Assembly: GCF_024124905.1 (NCBI RefSeq)
Contig: NZ_JAMXST010000006.1
Coordinates: 62,001-126,000, forward strand
Source of the DNA: Cellulosimicrobium cellulans
GTDB taxonomy: Bacteria; Actinomycetota; Actinomycetes; Actinomycetales; Cellulomonadaceae
Direction of reading: 5' to 3'
DNA: 64,000 nucleotides
Part shown: positions 16,609 to 24,942 of the stretch, in pieces
Position numbering within the stretch: position 1 is the first letter of the stretch
How the letters are laid out: each line of letters opens with the position of its first letter
Made by a program: the position numbers and the translations under genes
The notes under the pieces: generated by a model
Seen by the model: only the letters and a program-made list of their open reading frames with translations
Database searches by the model: none
What the model was told of the DNA's origin: nothing

Positions 16609-17370
16609 TCAGATCCAGGCGGCGCCGAGCAGGCCGGCGAGGACACCGCCGACCAGCGGACCGGCGACGGGGACCCACGAGTAGGCCCAGTCGCTCGAGC
16701 CCTTGCCCCGGATCGGCAGCAGCGCGTGCGCGATGCGGGGACCGAGGTCACGGGCAGGGTTGATGGCGTACCCGGTGGGACCACCGATGCTCGCGCCGAT
16801 CGCGACCACGACGAGCGCGACGGCGAGCGGTCCCAGACCCGACGGCGTCTTCCCGGACGCCACGACGAAGAACACGAGCACGAAGGTCGCGATGACCTCG
16901 GTGATGAAGTTCCACGCGTAGGAGCGGATCTCGGGGCCGGTGGAGAACACGGCGAGCTTGGTGGCGCTGGGGGCGTCCTCGTCGAAGTGCTTCTTGTACG
17001 CGAGGAACGCGACCACGGCACCGATGATCGCTCCGATCATCTGGGCGCCCCAGTACATGAACATGTTGCCCACGGTGGGCTCGATGGTCGCCGTGACCAT
17101 CCCCTCCGGCCCGGTGACCGAGTAGAACGGCTCCTGAGCGGTGAAGAGGCCGATCGTGACGGCCGGGTTGAGGTGGGCGCCCGACTTGTAGGCCACGTAG
17201 ACGGCGGTGAAGACCGCGAGGCCCCATCCGAAGTTGATGAGGAGCCAGCCGCCGTTGAAGCCCTTGGTCCTCGGCAGGACGACGTTCGCGACGACGCCCG
17301 CTCCGAGGAGGATCAGGGTCGCCGTGCCGAGGATCTCGGACCAGAAGGCGTTCATGAGGAGTTGATCCAT
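16609..17370 (-). CDS. glpF: Glycerol uptake facilitator (aquaglyceroporin)
   Basis: A MIP-family channel of 253 residues with six membrane helices and both half-helix NPA motifs: SGAHLNPAVTIGLF in the first half and YAINPARDLGPRIAH in the second. The Asp after the second NPAR is the usual mark of glycerol-conducting members. It lets glycerol diffuse across the cytoplasmic membrane for trapping by GlpK. The ATG at 17370 is preceded by a GAGAGAG ribosome-binding site. It is the middle gene of the glpDFK cluster. Confidence 0.95.
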   Translation of the reverse strand: MDQLLMNAFWSEILGTATLILLGAGVVANVVLPRTKGFNGGWLLINFGWGLAVFTAVYVAYKSGAHLNPAVTIGLFTAQEPFYSVTGPEGMVTATIEPTVGNMFMYWGAQMIGAIIGAVVAFLAYKKHFDEDAPSATKLAVFSTGPEIRSYAWNFITEVIATFVLVFFVVASGKTPSGLGPLAVALVVVAIGASIGGPTGYAINPARDLGPRIAHALLPIRGKGSSDWAYSWVPVAGPLVGGVLAGLLGAAWI

Positions 17371-17490
17371 CGTGCTCTCTCTTTCGTGGTGGACTTCTCT
17401 GTCTCAACCGTCCCGGCGCGCCTGAGCGTCGGGTCCTCGGGTCGGTCCGCCGTCGGCGTGCGCCCCGTGAGGTCGGTGTGCGAGGCCTGG

Positions 17491-17522
17491 TCGGGCGCCG
17501 TCCCCTGCCGGACGGCGCCCGA
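17491..17522 (-). terminator. Hairpin between glpD and glpF
   Basis: TCGGGCGCCGTCC (17491-17503) and GGACGGCGCCCGA (17510-17522) pair perfectly over 13 bp with a 6-nt loop, 28 nt past the glpD stop. It is either a terminator, making glpFK a separate unit, or a partial terminator within the operon. Confidence 0.7.
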
Positions 17523-17549
17523 GGCGCGCTCGCGAGCGGTGTTCTGCTG

Positions 17550-19298
17550 TCAGGTGGTGCGGAGCGGCTGGAGAGGCGACACGTCGTCGACCTCGAGCCG
17601 GGTGCGCTCGGCGGAGGCGTCGTCGGGCTCCTGCTCGGCGGCGGCCTCCGCGTTCGCGCGGTCGGTGTAGCTGGCGATCTCGGCGGCGCGGGTCGCGTCG
17701 TCCCACCCGAGCAGCTCGCCGACGAGGTCGGCGATCTCGGGCAGCGCGGCGAGGCCGCGGTCGGCGACCTCGTAGTTGAGCCGGGTGCGGTGCAGGAGCA
17801 GGTCCTCGAGGTGCAGCGAGCCCTCGTGGGAGACGCCGTACGCGATCTCGGCCCGCAGGTACGCGGGCGCGTGCTCCAGCGGCGTCGCGAGGTCCGGCCG
17901 GGCCTCGCACAGCTCGACGATCTCGCGGAGGTTGGACCCGTACCGGTGCAGCAGGTGGTCGACGAGAGCGGGCGTCCAGCCGTAGCGCGAGGCCCACGGC
18001 CGCGCCTGCCGTCGGACGGCGTCGAGCCCGACGGCGCCCAGGAGCGGGATCTTCTGCGTGATGGAGGGCAGGGCGCTCGCACGCTGGCCGATCGCGAAGT
18101 CGACGGCGTCCTTGGCCATCACGCGGTAGGTCGTGAGCTTGCCGCCGGCGATGACGGTCAGCCCCGGGGTGGGGGAGGCGACGGTGTGCTCGCGCGAGAC
18201 CTTCGCGGAGCTCGTCCCCTCCTTGGTGCCCGGCTGCAGGAGCGGGCGGAGCCCGGCGTAGGTGCCGATGATGTCGTCGCGCGTGAGCGGGTGGGCGAGC
18301 ACCGCGTTCGCGTGGTCGAGCACGTAGTCGATGTCGGCCGACGTCGCGACGGGGTGCTGGAAGTCCTGCTCCCACGGGGTGTCCGTGGTGCCGATGATCC
18401 AGTAGCGCGACCACGGGATGATGAACAGGACCGACTTCTCGGTCTGCAGGATCAGCCCGACCTGGCCCTTGATCCGCTCGCGCGGGACGACGATGTGGAC
18501 GCCCTTGGACGCGAGGACCCGCAGCCCGCCCTCGCTGCCGGCGAGCGCCTCGGTGTCCTCGGTCCAGACGCCGGTCGCGTTGATGACGGCGCGGGCCCGG
18601 ACGGTGATCTCGGTCCCGGTCTCGAGGTCCTGGAGCACGGCGCCGTTCACCGCGCCCGTCGATCCCTTGGTGAGCGAGACGACCTGCGTGCGCGAGGCGG
18701 CGTGCGCGCCGTAGGACGCGGCCGTGCGCACGAGCGTCGTGACGAGGCGTGCGTCGTCGACGGAGGCGTCCCAGTACTGCACGGCGCCGATCGCGGCGTC
18801 GTGCGCGAGGTCCGGGAACTTCTTCTCCATGCGGCTGCGCGACAGGTGCCGGTGGATCGGCATGGCGCGCCTGCCGGGTGCGAGGCTCGCGAGCGTGTCG
18901 TAGAGCGCGATGCCCGCGCCGACGTAGGCGCGCTCCCACACGCGGTGCTCGAGCGGGTAGAGGAACGGGACCGGCCGCACGAGGTGCGGGGCGATGTCCT
19001 TGAGCAGGAGGTCGCGCTCGGTCAGCGCCTCCTTGACGAGGTGGAAGTCGAGCATCTGCAGGTAGCGCAGGCCGCCGTGGACGAGCTTGCTCGACCGGCT
19101 CGAGGTCCCGGCCGCCCAGTCCTGCGCCTCGACGATCGCCGTCGACAGCCCGCGCGTCACGGCGTCGAGCGCGATCCCCGCGCCGGTGACGCCGCCGCCG
19201 ATCACGAGGACGTCGAGCTCCGCGTCGGGGGTCGTGCTGGCCTCGAGCACGGCGAGCGCCTGCCGGCGCGACTCCGCGGTGAGTCTCGTGGATGCCAT
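17550..19298 (-). CDS. glpD: Glycerol-3-phosphate dehydrogenase (FAD, aerobic)
   Basis: A flavoprotein of 582 residues that oxidises glycerol 3-phosphate to dihydroxyacetone phosphate and passes electrons to quinone at the membrane. The FAD-binding signature DVLVIGGGVTGAGIALDAVTRG begins near residue 30. GTSSRSSKLVHGGLRYL and SVLFIIPWSRYWIIGTTDTPW are family hallmarks, and the C-terminal DUF-like helical cap (GYGVSHEGSLHLEDLLLHRTRLNYE) is complete. ATG 19298 is chosen because of GAGAGGAAG just upstream. The region in front is shared with the divergent SorC-type regulator and contains a palindrome at 19485. Confidence 0.96.
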   Translation of the reverse strand: MASTRLTAESRRQALAVLEASTTPDAELDVLVIGGGVTGAGIALDAVTRGLSTAIVEAQDWAAGTSSRSSKLVHGGLRYLQMLDFHLVKEALTERDLLLKDIAPHLVRPVPFLYPLEHRVWERAYVGAGIALYDTLASLAPGRRAMPIHRHLSRSRMEKKFPDLAHDAAIGAVQYWDASVDDARLVTTLVRTAASYGAHAASRTQVVSLTKGSTGAVNGAVLQDLETGTEITVRARAVINATGVWTEDTEALAGSEGGLRVLASKGVHIVVPRERIKGQVGLILQTEKSVLFIIPWSRYWIIGTTDTPWEQDFQHPVATSADIDYVLDHANAVLAHPLTRDDIIGTYAGLRPLLQPGTKEGTSSAKVSREHTVASPTPGLTVIAGGKLTTYRVMAKDAVDFAIGQRASALPSITQKIPLLGAVGLDAVRRQARPWASRYGWTPALVDHLLHRYGSNLREIVELCEARPDLATPLEHAPAYLRAEIAYGVSHEGSLHLEDLLLHRTRLNYEVADRGLAALPEIADLVGELLGWDDATRAAEIASYTDRANAEAAAEQEPDDASAERTRLEVDDVSPLQPLRTT

Positions 19299-19484
19299 CC
19301 GTCTTCCTCTCTCGTCCCTCGGTGCTGCGGGCACGCCGCGGGACGATGCGCCCACGGTGCGCTCACAGCGACGGTCCCACGCCCGACCAGGGTGCGCGAG
19401 CGGTAGCCGCCGTGCGCGCGCCGGGTCCCGGCGCGCTGGCACGCTCTCCAGGTCACCACGCGCCGAACGGACGCGCAACCGTGG

Positions 19485-19498
19485 TGCACAAACGTGCA
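19485..19498. promoter_or_regulatory. Operator candidate between glpD and its regulator
   Basis: TGCAC (19485-19489), AAAC and GTGCA (19494-19498) form a perfect 5-bp inverted repeat in the 229-nt divergent gap, 30 nt before the regulator ATG. A related half-site arrangement, TGCG-AACC-GTGG, lies about 20 nt upstream. Position and symmetry suit a site for the SorC-type regulator. Confidence 0.4.
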
Positions 19499-19527
19499 GA
19501 ATGGAGGTCGAGCGAAGGGAGACGGGC

Positions 19528-20478
19528 ATGGTGGACCGGGAGCAGGACGTCCTGCGGGCGGCCTCGATGTACTACCTGCAGGACATGAAGATGGAGGCCA
19601 TCGCCAAGCACCTGCACACGTCGCGGTCCACCGTGTCGCGGCTCGTGAAGCGGGCCCGGGACACGGGGCTGGTCGAGATCTCGCTGCGGCCGGCGCGGAG
19701 CCGCGGGCCCGGGCTGGGCCAGCACCTCTCGAGCACGTGGGGCATCGACGCGTACGTCGTCCCGGTGCCGGACCAGGCGCCGCAGGTCGAGCGGCTGGAG
19801 CAGGTCGCGCTGACGACCGCGCGCCTGCTGTCGACGTGGTTCGACTCCGACATGATCCTCGGCATCGCGTGGGGGACCACGCTCTCGGCCATCTCCCGGC
19901 ACCTGCCGCGCAAGCCGACACGGGGGAGCGCCGTCGTCCAGCTCAACGGGGCCGCGAACACGCGCACGTCGGGCGTGCACTACGCGGGCGACCTCATCGC
20001 GGGCTTCGGCGCCGCCTTCGACGCGCACGTGCACCATTTCCCAGTGCCGGCGTTCTTCGACTACGCCGAGACCAAGCGGGCGATGTGGCGCGAGCGGTCG
20101 GTGCGACGCGTGCTGGACGTGCAGCACCGTGCGGACATCGCGCTCTTCTCCGTCGGGGCCGTGGCGGGTGGCGTGCCGTCGCACGTGTACTCGGCGGGCT
20201 ACCTCGAGCCGGACGACATCGCGGTCCTGGACGCCGAGGGCGTGGTCGGCGACGTGTGCACGGTGTTCCTGCGCGCGGACGGCACCTACCGCGACATCGC
20301 CCTCAACGGTCGCGCGACCGGCCCCGCGCCGGAGGAGCTGCGGCGCGTGCCGCGGCGCGTGTGCGCGGTCGCGGGGGACAACAAGGTGGCGCCGCTGCGC
20401 GCCGCGCTGCGCGCGGGGGTCGTCACCGACCTCGTCGTCGACGAGATCACGGCGGCGCGGCTCGTCGGGGGCGCCTGA
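19528..20478 (+). CDS. SorC/DeoR-type sugar-binding regulator, probably of the glp genes
   Basis: A protein of 316 residues. The N-terminal helix-turn-helix (AASMYYLQDMKMEAIAKHLHTSRSTVSRLVKRARDTGLVEI, about residues 8-50) is followed by the SorC effector domain, with GIAWGTTLSAISRHLP and VVQLNGAANTRTSGVHYAGDL (phosphosugar-binding pocket) and ALFSVGAVAGGVPSH. SorC proteins sense phosphorylated sugars or polyols. The divergent glpD-glpF-glpK cluster suggests glycerol 3-phosphate or a relative as effector; this is inferred. The start at ATG 19528 is supported by GAAGGGAG 6 nt upstream; ATG 19501 would add nine residues. Confidence 0.8.
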   Translation: MVDREQDVLRAASMYYLQDMKMEAIAKHLHTSRSTVSRLVKRARDTGLVEISLRPARSRGPGLGQHLSSTWGIDAYVVPVPDQAPQVERLEQVALTTARLLSTWFDSDMILGIAWGTTLSAISRHLPRKPTRGSAVVQLNGAANTRTSGVHYAGDLIAGFGAAFDAHVHHFPVPAFFDYAETKRAMWRERSVRRVLDVQHRADIALFSVGAVAGGVPSHVYSAGYLEPDDIAVLDAEGVVGDVCTVFLRADGTYRDIALNGRATGPAPEELRRVPRRVCAVAGDNKVAPLRAALRAGVVTDLVVDEITAARLVGGA

Positions 20479-20501
20479 ACCCACGGAGGTATGCGGCGCA
20501 G

Positions 20502-20539
20502 TGCATGACTATGCATCGAGCCCGCGATCCGCGTACAGT
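20502..20539 (+). promoter_or_regulatory. ARG-box-like operator and promoter of argA
   Basis: TGCAT (20502-20506), GACT and ATGCA (20511-20515) make a perfect inverted repeat that resembles actinobacterial ARG boxes (TGCAT-N4-ATGCA-like). TACAGT at 20534-20539 is the -10 box, and the GTG start is 6 nt further on. The palindrome occupies the -35 region, so bound ArgR would block RNA polymerase. Confidence 0.7.
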
Positions 20540-20545
20540 GACGCG

Positions 20546-21142
20546 GTGCCCACGACCTCCGCCGTCCGCGTCCGTCCCGCCCTGCCCGCGGACGTGCGCG
20601 CGGTCCGCGCGCTCGTGCAGCCCTACGCGGAGGACCGGATCCTCCTGGCCAAGGAGCTGGTCGGGTACTACGAGGCGGTCCAGGAGTTCGTGGTCGCCGA
20701 GGTGGACCCGGCCGCGACGAGCGCCGTCGGCGAGGCCGACGACGAGGACGCGCCGCGCGTCGTCGGGTGCGGCGCGCTGCACGTCATGTGGGACGACCTC
20801 GCCGAGATCCGCACCCTCGCCGTCGACCCCGCGTGGCGCGGGCACCGCGTGGGGCACGCGCTCGTCGTCGAGCTGCTGGCGCGGGCCCGCGCGCTCGGGC
20901 TCCGTCGGGTGTTCTGCCTGACGTTCGAGGTCGACTTCTTCCGGGCGCACGGCTTCCGCGCGATCGAGGGGACCCCCGTCTCGCACGAGGTGTACGCCGA
21001 GCTCCTGCGCTCGCACGACGACGGCGTCGCGGAGTTCCTCGACCTCGCGCGCGTGAAGCCCAACACGCTCGGCAACACGCGCATGCTGCTCGACCTCGAC
21101 GACCTCGACGGCGGCGGCACCGCGGACGCGACGCTCAGCTGA
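20546..21142 (+). CDS. argA: Amino-acid N-acetyltransferase (glutamate N-acetyltransferase, Rv2747 type)
   Basis: A GNAT-fold protein of 198 residues catalysing the first step of arginine synthesis, acetyl-CoA plus glutamate to N-acetylglutamate. It resembles mycobacterial Rv2747 along its length: ILLAKELVGYYEAVQEFVVAE, VVGCGALHVMWDDLAEIRTLAVDPAWRGHRVGHALV (acetyl-CoA binding motif A), RVFCLTFEVDFFRAHGF, and the C-terminal GVAEFLDLARVKPNTLGNTRMLL. A short acidic insert (about residues 55-70) is extra. The start is GTG 20546, leaderless, behind an ARG-box-like operator. Its end overlaps the stop of the convergent LacI gene by 8 nt. Confidence 0.9.
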   Translation: MPTTSAVRVRPALPADVRAVRALVQPYAEDRILLAKELVGYYEAVQEFVVAEVDPAATSAVGEADDEDAPRVVGCGALHVMWDDLAEIRTLAVDPAWRGHRVGHALVVELLARARALGLRRVFCLTFEVDFFRAHGFRAIEGTPVSHEVYAELLRSHDDGVAEFLDLARVKPNTLGNTRMLLDLDDLDGGGTADATLS

Positions 21143-22166
21143 TCGGCACGGTCGACGCGCGGGTCACCACGCGGCACGGGAGCTCCTCGACCCCCGGGCG
21201 CACGGTCCCGTCGATCGCGGCGAAGAGGCGCTGCGCCGCGACGCGCCCGAGCCGCTCGAGGTTCATGTCGACGCTCGTGAGCTGCGGGCGCGCGTTGGTC
21301 GTCAGCACCTCCCAGTTGTCGAAGCCGATGACCGACACCTCGCCGGGCACGTCGCGACCGAGCTCGCGCAGCGCGTCGAGCACGCCGCGCGCGATCTGGT
21401 CCGAGCCGCAGAAGAAGGCGTCGACGTCGCCGTGCTGCTCGACGATCATGCGCGCGGCGCCGCGTCCCCAGCCCTCGCTCCACGAGCCGAAGAAGGTCTG
21501 GCCGCCGACCAGCTCCAGGCCGGCGGCGGCGACCGCGGCCTCGGCGCCTGCCGCGCGGTCCTGCGCGGCCTTGTAGCCGGGGTCGCCCGAGACGTGCGCG
21601 ACGCGCCGGCGCCCGCACGAGAGCAGGTGCTCGACGGCGAGGCGCCCGGCCCCGACGTTGTCCGCCGTGATCGAGACGTCGGACGGGTCCTCGGACGGCG
21701 CGTAGGCGTAGACCACCGGGACCGGGATGTCCGCGCTCAGCGGCGGCCGCGGGTCGGTGCGCGAGCCGACGACGATGAGCCCGTCGACGCGCCGCGAGAG
21801 CAGGGCGCGCACGTGGTGCTGCTCGCGGATGGCGTCGCCGCGCGCGTCGCACAGGAAGACCGACACGCGGCCCGCGCCGAACGCGTCCTCGGCGCCCATG
21901 AGGACCGGGATCGAGAAGCGTCCCTCGAGGTCGCTCGTGAGCAGCCCGACCGTGCCGGTGCGGCCCTTGAGCAACCCGCGCGCGAGCGCGTTGGGGGCGA
22001 AGGACAGCCGCTCGGCGGCCTCCAGGACGCGCAGGCGCGTCTCCGCCTTGACCTGGTCGCGCCCGTTGATCGCCTTGGACGCGGTCGCGATGGACACGCC
22101 CGCGAGGCGCGCGACGTCGGTGAGGGTCGCCGCGCGCGGCGTGGCGCTCCCGCTCTGGGTCGTCAT
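21135..22166 (-). CDS. LacI family regulator of the beta-arabinooligosaccharide ABC operon
   Basis: A repressor of 343 residues. The LacI helix-turn-helix TLTDVARLAGVSIATASKAINGRDQVKAETRLRVLEAAERL lies near residues 13-55, and the hinge and periplasmic-binding-protein-like core follow (GLLTSDLEGRFSIPVLMGAEDAF, DGLIVVGSR, FFCGSDQIARGVLDALRELG). The start at ATG 22166 is preceded by GGAGGGGG. It is divergent from the CUT1 transporter operon that leads to the GH127 gene. LacI proteins usually repress the adjacent sugar operon and release on binding the sugar; here a beta-arabinobiose-like sugar is inferred. Candidate operators are at 22280 and 22415, with related ones at 30183 and 40240. Confidence 0.85.
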   Translation of the reverse strand: MTTQSGSATPRAATLTDVARLAGVSIATASKAINGRDQVKAETRLRVLEAAERLSFAPNALARGLLKGRTGTVGLLTSDLEGRFSIPVLMGAEDAFGAGRVSVFLCDARGDAIREQHHVRALLSRRVDGLIVVGSRTDPRPPLSADIPVPVVYAYAPSEDPSDVSITADNVGAGRLAVEHLLSCGRRRVAHVSGDPGYKAAQDRAAGAEAAVAAAGLELVGGQTFFGSWSEGWGRGAARMIVEQHGDVDAFFCGSDQIARGVLDALRELGRDVPGEVSVIGFDNWEVLTTNARPQLTSVDMNLERLGRVAAQRLFAAIDGTVRPGVEELPCRVVTRASTVPIS

Positions 22167-22490
22167 GAGGCCGTTCCCCCTCCTGCCGGTGCGCTGCGCT
22201 GCGCCCTCGACGATCGAGCCGTGATCGAACTGTAACCCGCTGCCCTGCTTGACGAGACTACCGCGCTGCCATACATTCAGAAAACCTTTTCGGTTGGTTT
22301 CGGTGCTGACGACCTCGCGAGCACGTGGCTCACGGATGACGCCAGGACATCGAACACTAGCCGCCTGAGGGGAGGGTCGGCCACGTGGAGCGCGCCGCAG
22401 CGCGACACGGGGACCGAAAACGTGTTCGCCCACAGCGCGGGCACGGGGCACAGGTGCAACGGCTCGAAGACGAGTACGAGGAGACACGAG
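22167..22490. promoter_or_regulatory. Divergent control region with promoter and two LacI-type operators
   Basis: A good sigma-70-like promoter reads rightward: TTGACG 22249-22254, 17-nt spacer, TACATT 22272-22277. GAAAACCTTTTC (22280-22291), a 5-bp inverted repeat with 2-nt centre, covers the expected start point. A second site, CGAAAACGTGTTCG (22415-22428, six of seven positions symmetric), lies 62 nt before the solute-binding-protein ATG. Two sites in this arrangement suggest repression by the divergent LacI protein. No gene is seen in this stretch. Confidence 0.7.
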
Positions 22491-23807
22491 ATGAAGAACC
22501 ACCGCGGGGCCTCGTGGAAGAGGTCCGTGGCCACGACGACGCTCGCCGGCCTCGTCGCGCTCGGGCTCGCCGCGTGCGGCGGGTCCGGATCGGGCGGCGA
22601 CGACGCCGCGACGGGCGGGACGGGAGAGGGCGGCGTCGAGGGGGTCGACGACGGCAGCACGCTCACGCTGTGGACGCGCGCGCCGCTCGAGAAGCAGGCG
22701 AAGCTGCTCGTGGACGCGTACAACGCGAGTCACGAGAACCAGGTCGAGCTGACGATCGTTCCCAACGACGACTACGTCGCGAAGGTCGGCGCCGCCGCGG
22801 GCAGCGGCGGGCTGCCCGACCTGTTCGCAGCCGACATCGTGTACGTGCCGAACTGGGTCGAGCAGGGGCTCTACCAGGACGTCACGGACCGCATCGACCA
22901 GCTCGACTTCGCGGACCAGATCAACCAGGGCCACCTCGAGGCCGGCACGTACGAGGACGAGGAGTACGTGCTGCCGTTCGTGCTCGACATCTCGGTCCTC
23001 TTCTACAACAAGGACCTCTACGAGCAGGCCGGCCTCGACCCGGAGGCCGGGCCGACGTCGCTCGAGGAGTTCGCCGAGCAGGCGAAGGCGGTCGACGCGC
23101 TCGGCGGCGGCGTCGACGGCACCTTCTTCGGCGGCAACTGCGGCGGGTGCCTCGTCTTCACGTGGTTCCCGTCGGTGTGGGCCGCGGACGAGGACGTGCT
23201 CAGCGCGGACGGCACCGAGTCACTCCTCGCGAGCGACACCGCGCAGGACGTCTACGCCGTGTACAAGGACCTCGTCGACTCCGACGCCGTGGGCGCCGGC
23301 ACGCGGGACGAGACCGGCGCGACCTGGGTCGCCCCCTTCCAGGAGGGCAAGATCGGCGTCATGCCGTACCCGGCGACGCTCCTGTCGACGGCGGACGAGA
23401 CGGTGGACGTCGGCGTCGCACCGATCCCGGGGCCGGGCGGCGGCGAGTCGACCTTCGTCGGCGGCGACGGCATCGGCATCTCCAAGGACAGCGAGCAGTC
23501 CGACCAGGCGTGGAACTTCCTCTCCTGGATGATGTCCGAGGACGCCCAGGTCGAGGTGCTCGCCAAGAACGGCGACGTCGTCTCGCGCGCCGACCTGGTC
23601 GACAACGAGTACTCGTCGGCCGACCCGCGCGTCGTGACGATCAACGAGATCGCGAGCAAGGGCCGCACGCCCGTCGCCCGCAACTTCCAGCAGGCGTTCA
23701 ACGCGCCGAACAGCCCGTGGCTCACGCTCGTGCGCAACGCGGTGTTCGGCGACGCCTCGAGCATCGAGCCGGACAACGAGGAGATCACCGCGGTCCTCTC
23801 GCAGTGA
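22491..23807 (+). CDS. ABC sugar transporter, solute-binding lipoprotein (CUT1)
   Basis: A protein of 438 residues. The signal peptide ends in a lipobox, LGLAACGG, with lipidated Cys at about residue 29. A Gly/Ser linker and an extracellular-binding-protein family 1 fold follow (STLTLWTRAPLEKQAKLLVDAYNA, DLFAADIVYVPNWVEQGLYQDVTD, GIGISKDSEQSDQAWNFLSWMMS). It captures an oligosaccharide outside the membrane. Neighbouring permeases and a cytoplasmic GH127 point to a beta-L-arabinofuranosyl disaccharide, as in bifidobacteria; that is inferred. ATG 22491 has GAGGAG 9 nt upstream. A stable hairpin follows, typical of highly expressed binding-protein genes in operons. Confidence 0.92.
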   Translation: MKNHRGASWKRSVATTTLAGLVALGLAACGGSGSGGDDAATGGTGEGGVEGVDDGSTLTLWTRAPLEKQAKLLVDAYNASHENQVELTIVPNDDYVAKVGAAAGSGGLPDLFAADIVYVPNWVEQGLYQDVTDRIDQLDFADQINQGHLEAGTYEDEEYVLPFVLDISVLFYNKDLYEQAGLDPEAGPTSLEEFAEQAKAVDALGGGVDGTFFGGNCGGCLVFTWFPSVWAADEDVLSADGTESLLASDTAQDVYAVYKDLVDSDAVGAGTRDETGATWVAPFQEGKIGVMPYPATLLSTADETVDVGVAPIPGPGGGESTFVGGDGIGISKDSEQSDQAWNFLSWMMSEDAQVEVLAKNGDVVSRADLVDNEYSSADPRVVTINEIASKGRTPVARNFQQAFNAPNSPWLTLVRNAVFGDASSIEPDNEEITAVLSQ

Positions 23808-23854
23808 CCGGTCCGGCGTGATCGTCCCGAGCGACCACCCCGCGTGACCACAGC

Positions 23855-23888
23855 GCCCGCCGCCGCGCCCACCCGTGCGGCGGCGGGC
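23855..23888 (+). terminator. Intercistronic hairpin after binding-protein gene
   Basis: GCCCGCCGCCGC (23855-23866) pairs with GCGGCGGCGGGC (23877-23888) around a 10-nt loop, between the solute-binding-protein gene and the first permease gene. It probably attenuates readthrough or protects the upstream mRNA, giving more binding protein than permease. Confidence 0.6.
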
Positions 23889-23927
23889 CGGGTCCGGCTT
23901 CCCTCGCCCTGTTCCAGGAGACCTCTC

Positions 23928-24941
23928 ATGTCCGTGCAGTCCGCGTCCTCGACGCCGCCCTCGCCCGCGCCGCACGGCGCGGCGTCGCCGGGCCCCGCCG
24001 CGAGCGACCACCGACCGCCCCGCGGCACCCTGACCGCGAGCGCCGGGCGGCGCCGCCGTCGGCCGGGGCGCTCGCAGGCCGCCCGCGGGTGGGCCTACGC
24101 CGCGCCCACCGCGGTGTTCGTGCTCGTGTTCTTCGTCCTCCCCGTCCTGCTCGTCGGCCAGATGTCGGTGTCCGACTGGCCGCTGCTCGCCGGCAACCGG
24201 GGCCCCAACTTCCCCGACAACTTCCGCGACGCGGTCGACAACCGGTTCTTCTGGGACTCGATCGTCTTCACGCTGAAGTACACGGTGATCGCGACCGTGC
24301 TCCTCATCGCCCTGGGGCTCGGCTTCGCGCTCCTGGTGCAGGAGTCGAGCCGGTGGAAGAGCTTCCTGCGCACCTCGATCCTCGTGCCGAGCGCGCTGGG
24401 CCTGGCGTCCGCGTCGCTGCTCTTCTACGCGCTGTACTCGCCGCAGGTCGGGCCGATCTCCCCGCTCCTGGAGCGGCTGGGGATCGTCGACGAGCCGGTG
24501 TCGTTCCTCGGCTCGCCCGAGGGCGCGCTGTGGTCGACGGTCTTCCTCATCGTCTGGCGCTTCGCCGGGTTCTACATGCTCCTGCTCATGGTGGGGCTGC
24601 AGGGGATCCCGCACGAGGTCTACGAGGCCGCGCGCATGGACGGCGCGAACCGCTGGCAGACGTTCGGGCGCGTGACGCTCCCGCTGCTGCGCCCGTCGCT
24701 CGCGCTGTGCACGATCATGTGCGTCACCGGCTCGCTGCTCGCGTTCGACCAGTTCTACATCCTCACCAAGGGCGGCCCGGACAACAGCACGATCACCGTG
24801 GTCCAGCTCATCTACAACATCGCCTTCCAGGGCCAGAACGACCTGGGCGTGGCCGCCGCGCTGTCGATCATCGTGCTCGCCGCCCTCGTGCTCATCAACG
24901 TCGCGCAGGTCCGTGGCATGCGCGCACCCGAGGAGAAGTGA
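23928..24941 (+). CDS. ABC sugar transporter permease 1 (CUT1, MalF type)
   Basis: An integral membrane protein of 337 residues. A basic, Pro-rich cytoplasmic N-terminus (~55 residues) is followed by six predicted helices starting at WAYAAPTAVFVLVFFVLPVLLV. The EAA loop EAARMDGANRWQTFGRVTLPLLRPSL, which docks the ATPase, is intact. ATG 23928 is chosen for its CAGGAG site. It pairs with the next permease, whose gene starts one base after this gene ends. No ATPase gene is present, as usual in actinobacterial CUT1 systems that share an MsiK-type ATPase encoded elsewhere. Confidence 0.93.
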   Translation: MSVQSASSTPPSPAPHGAASPGPAASDHRPPRGTLTASAGRRRRRPGRSQAARGWAYAAPTAVFVLVFFVLPVLLVGQMSVSDWPLLAGNRGPNFPDNFRDAVDNRFFWDSIVFTLKYTVIATVLLIALGLGFALLVQESSRWKSFLRTSILVPSALGLASASLLFYALYSPQVGPISPLLERLGIVDEPVSFLGSPEGALWSTVFLIVWRFAGFYMLLLMVGLQGIPHEVYEAARMDGANRWQTFGRVTLPLLRPSLALCTIMCVTGSLLAFDQFYILTKGGPDNSTITVVQLIYNIAFQGQNDLGVAAALSIIVLAALVLINVAQVRGMRAPEEK

Positions 24942-24942
24942 C

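Noticed and set aside
16543-17522. Hairpins in the glp cluster as proof of separate transcripts
   Set aside because: GC-rich hairpins without T tracts are also common inside operons, and no clear promoters were found in the gaps. I record them as terminator candidates only.
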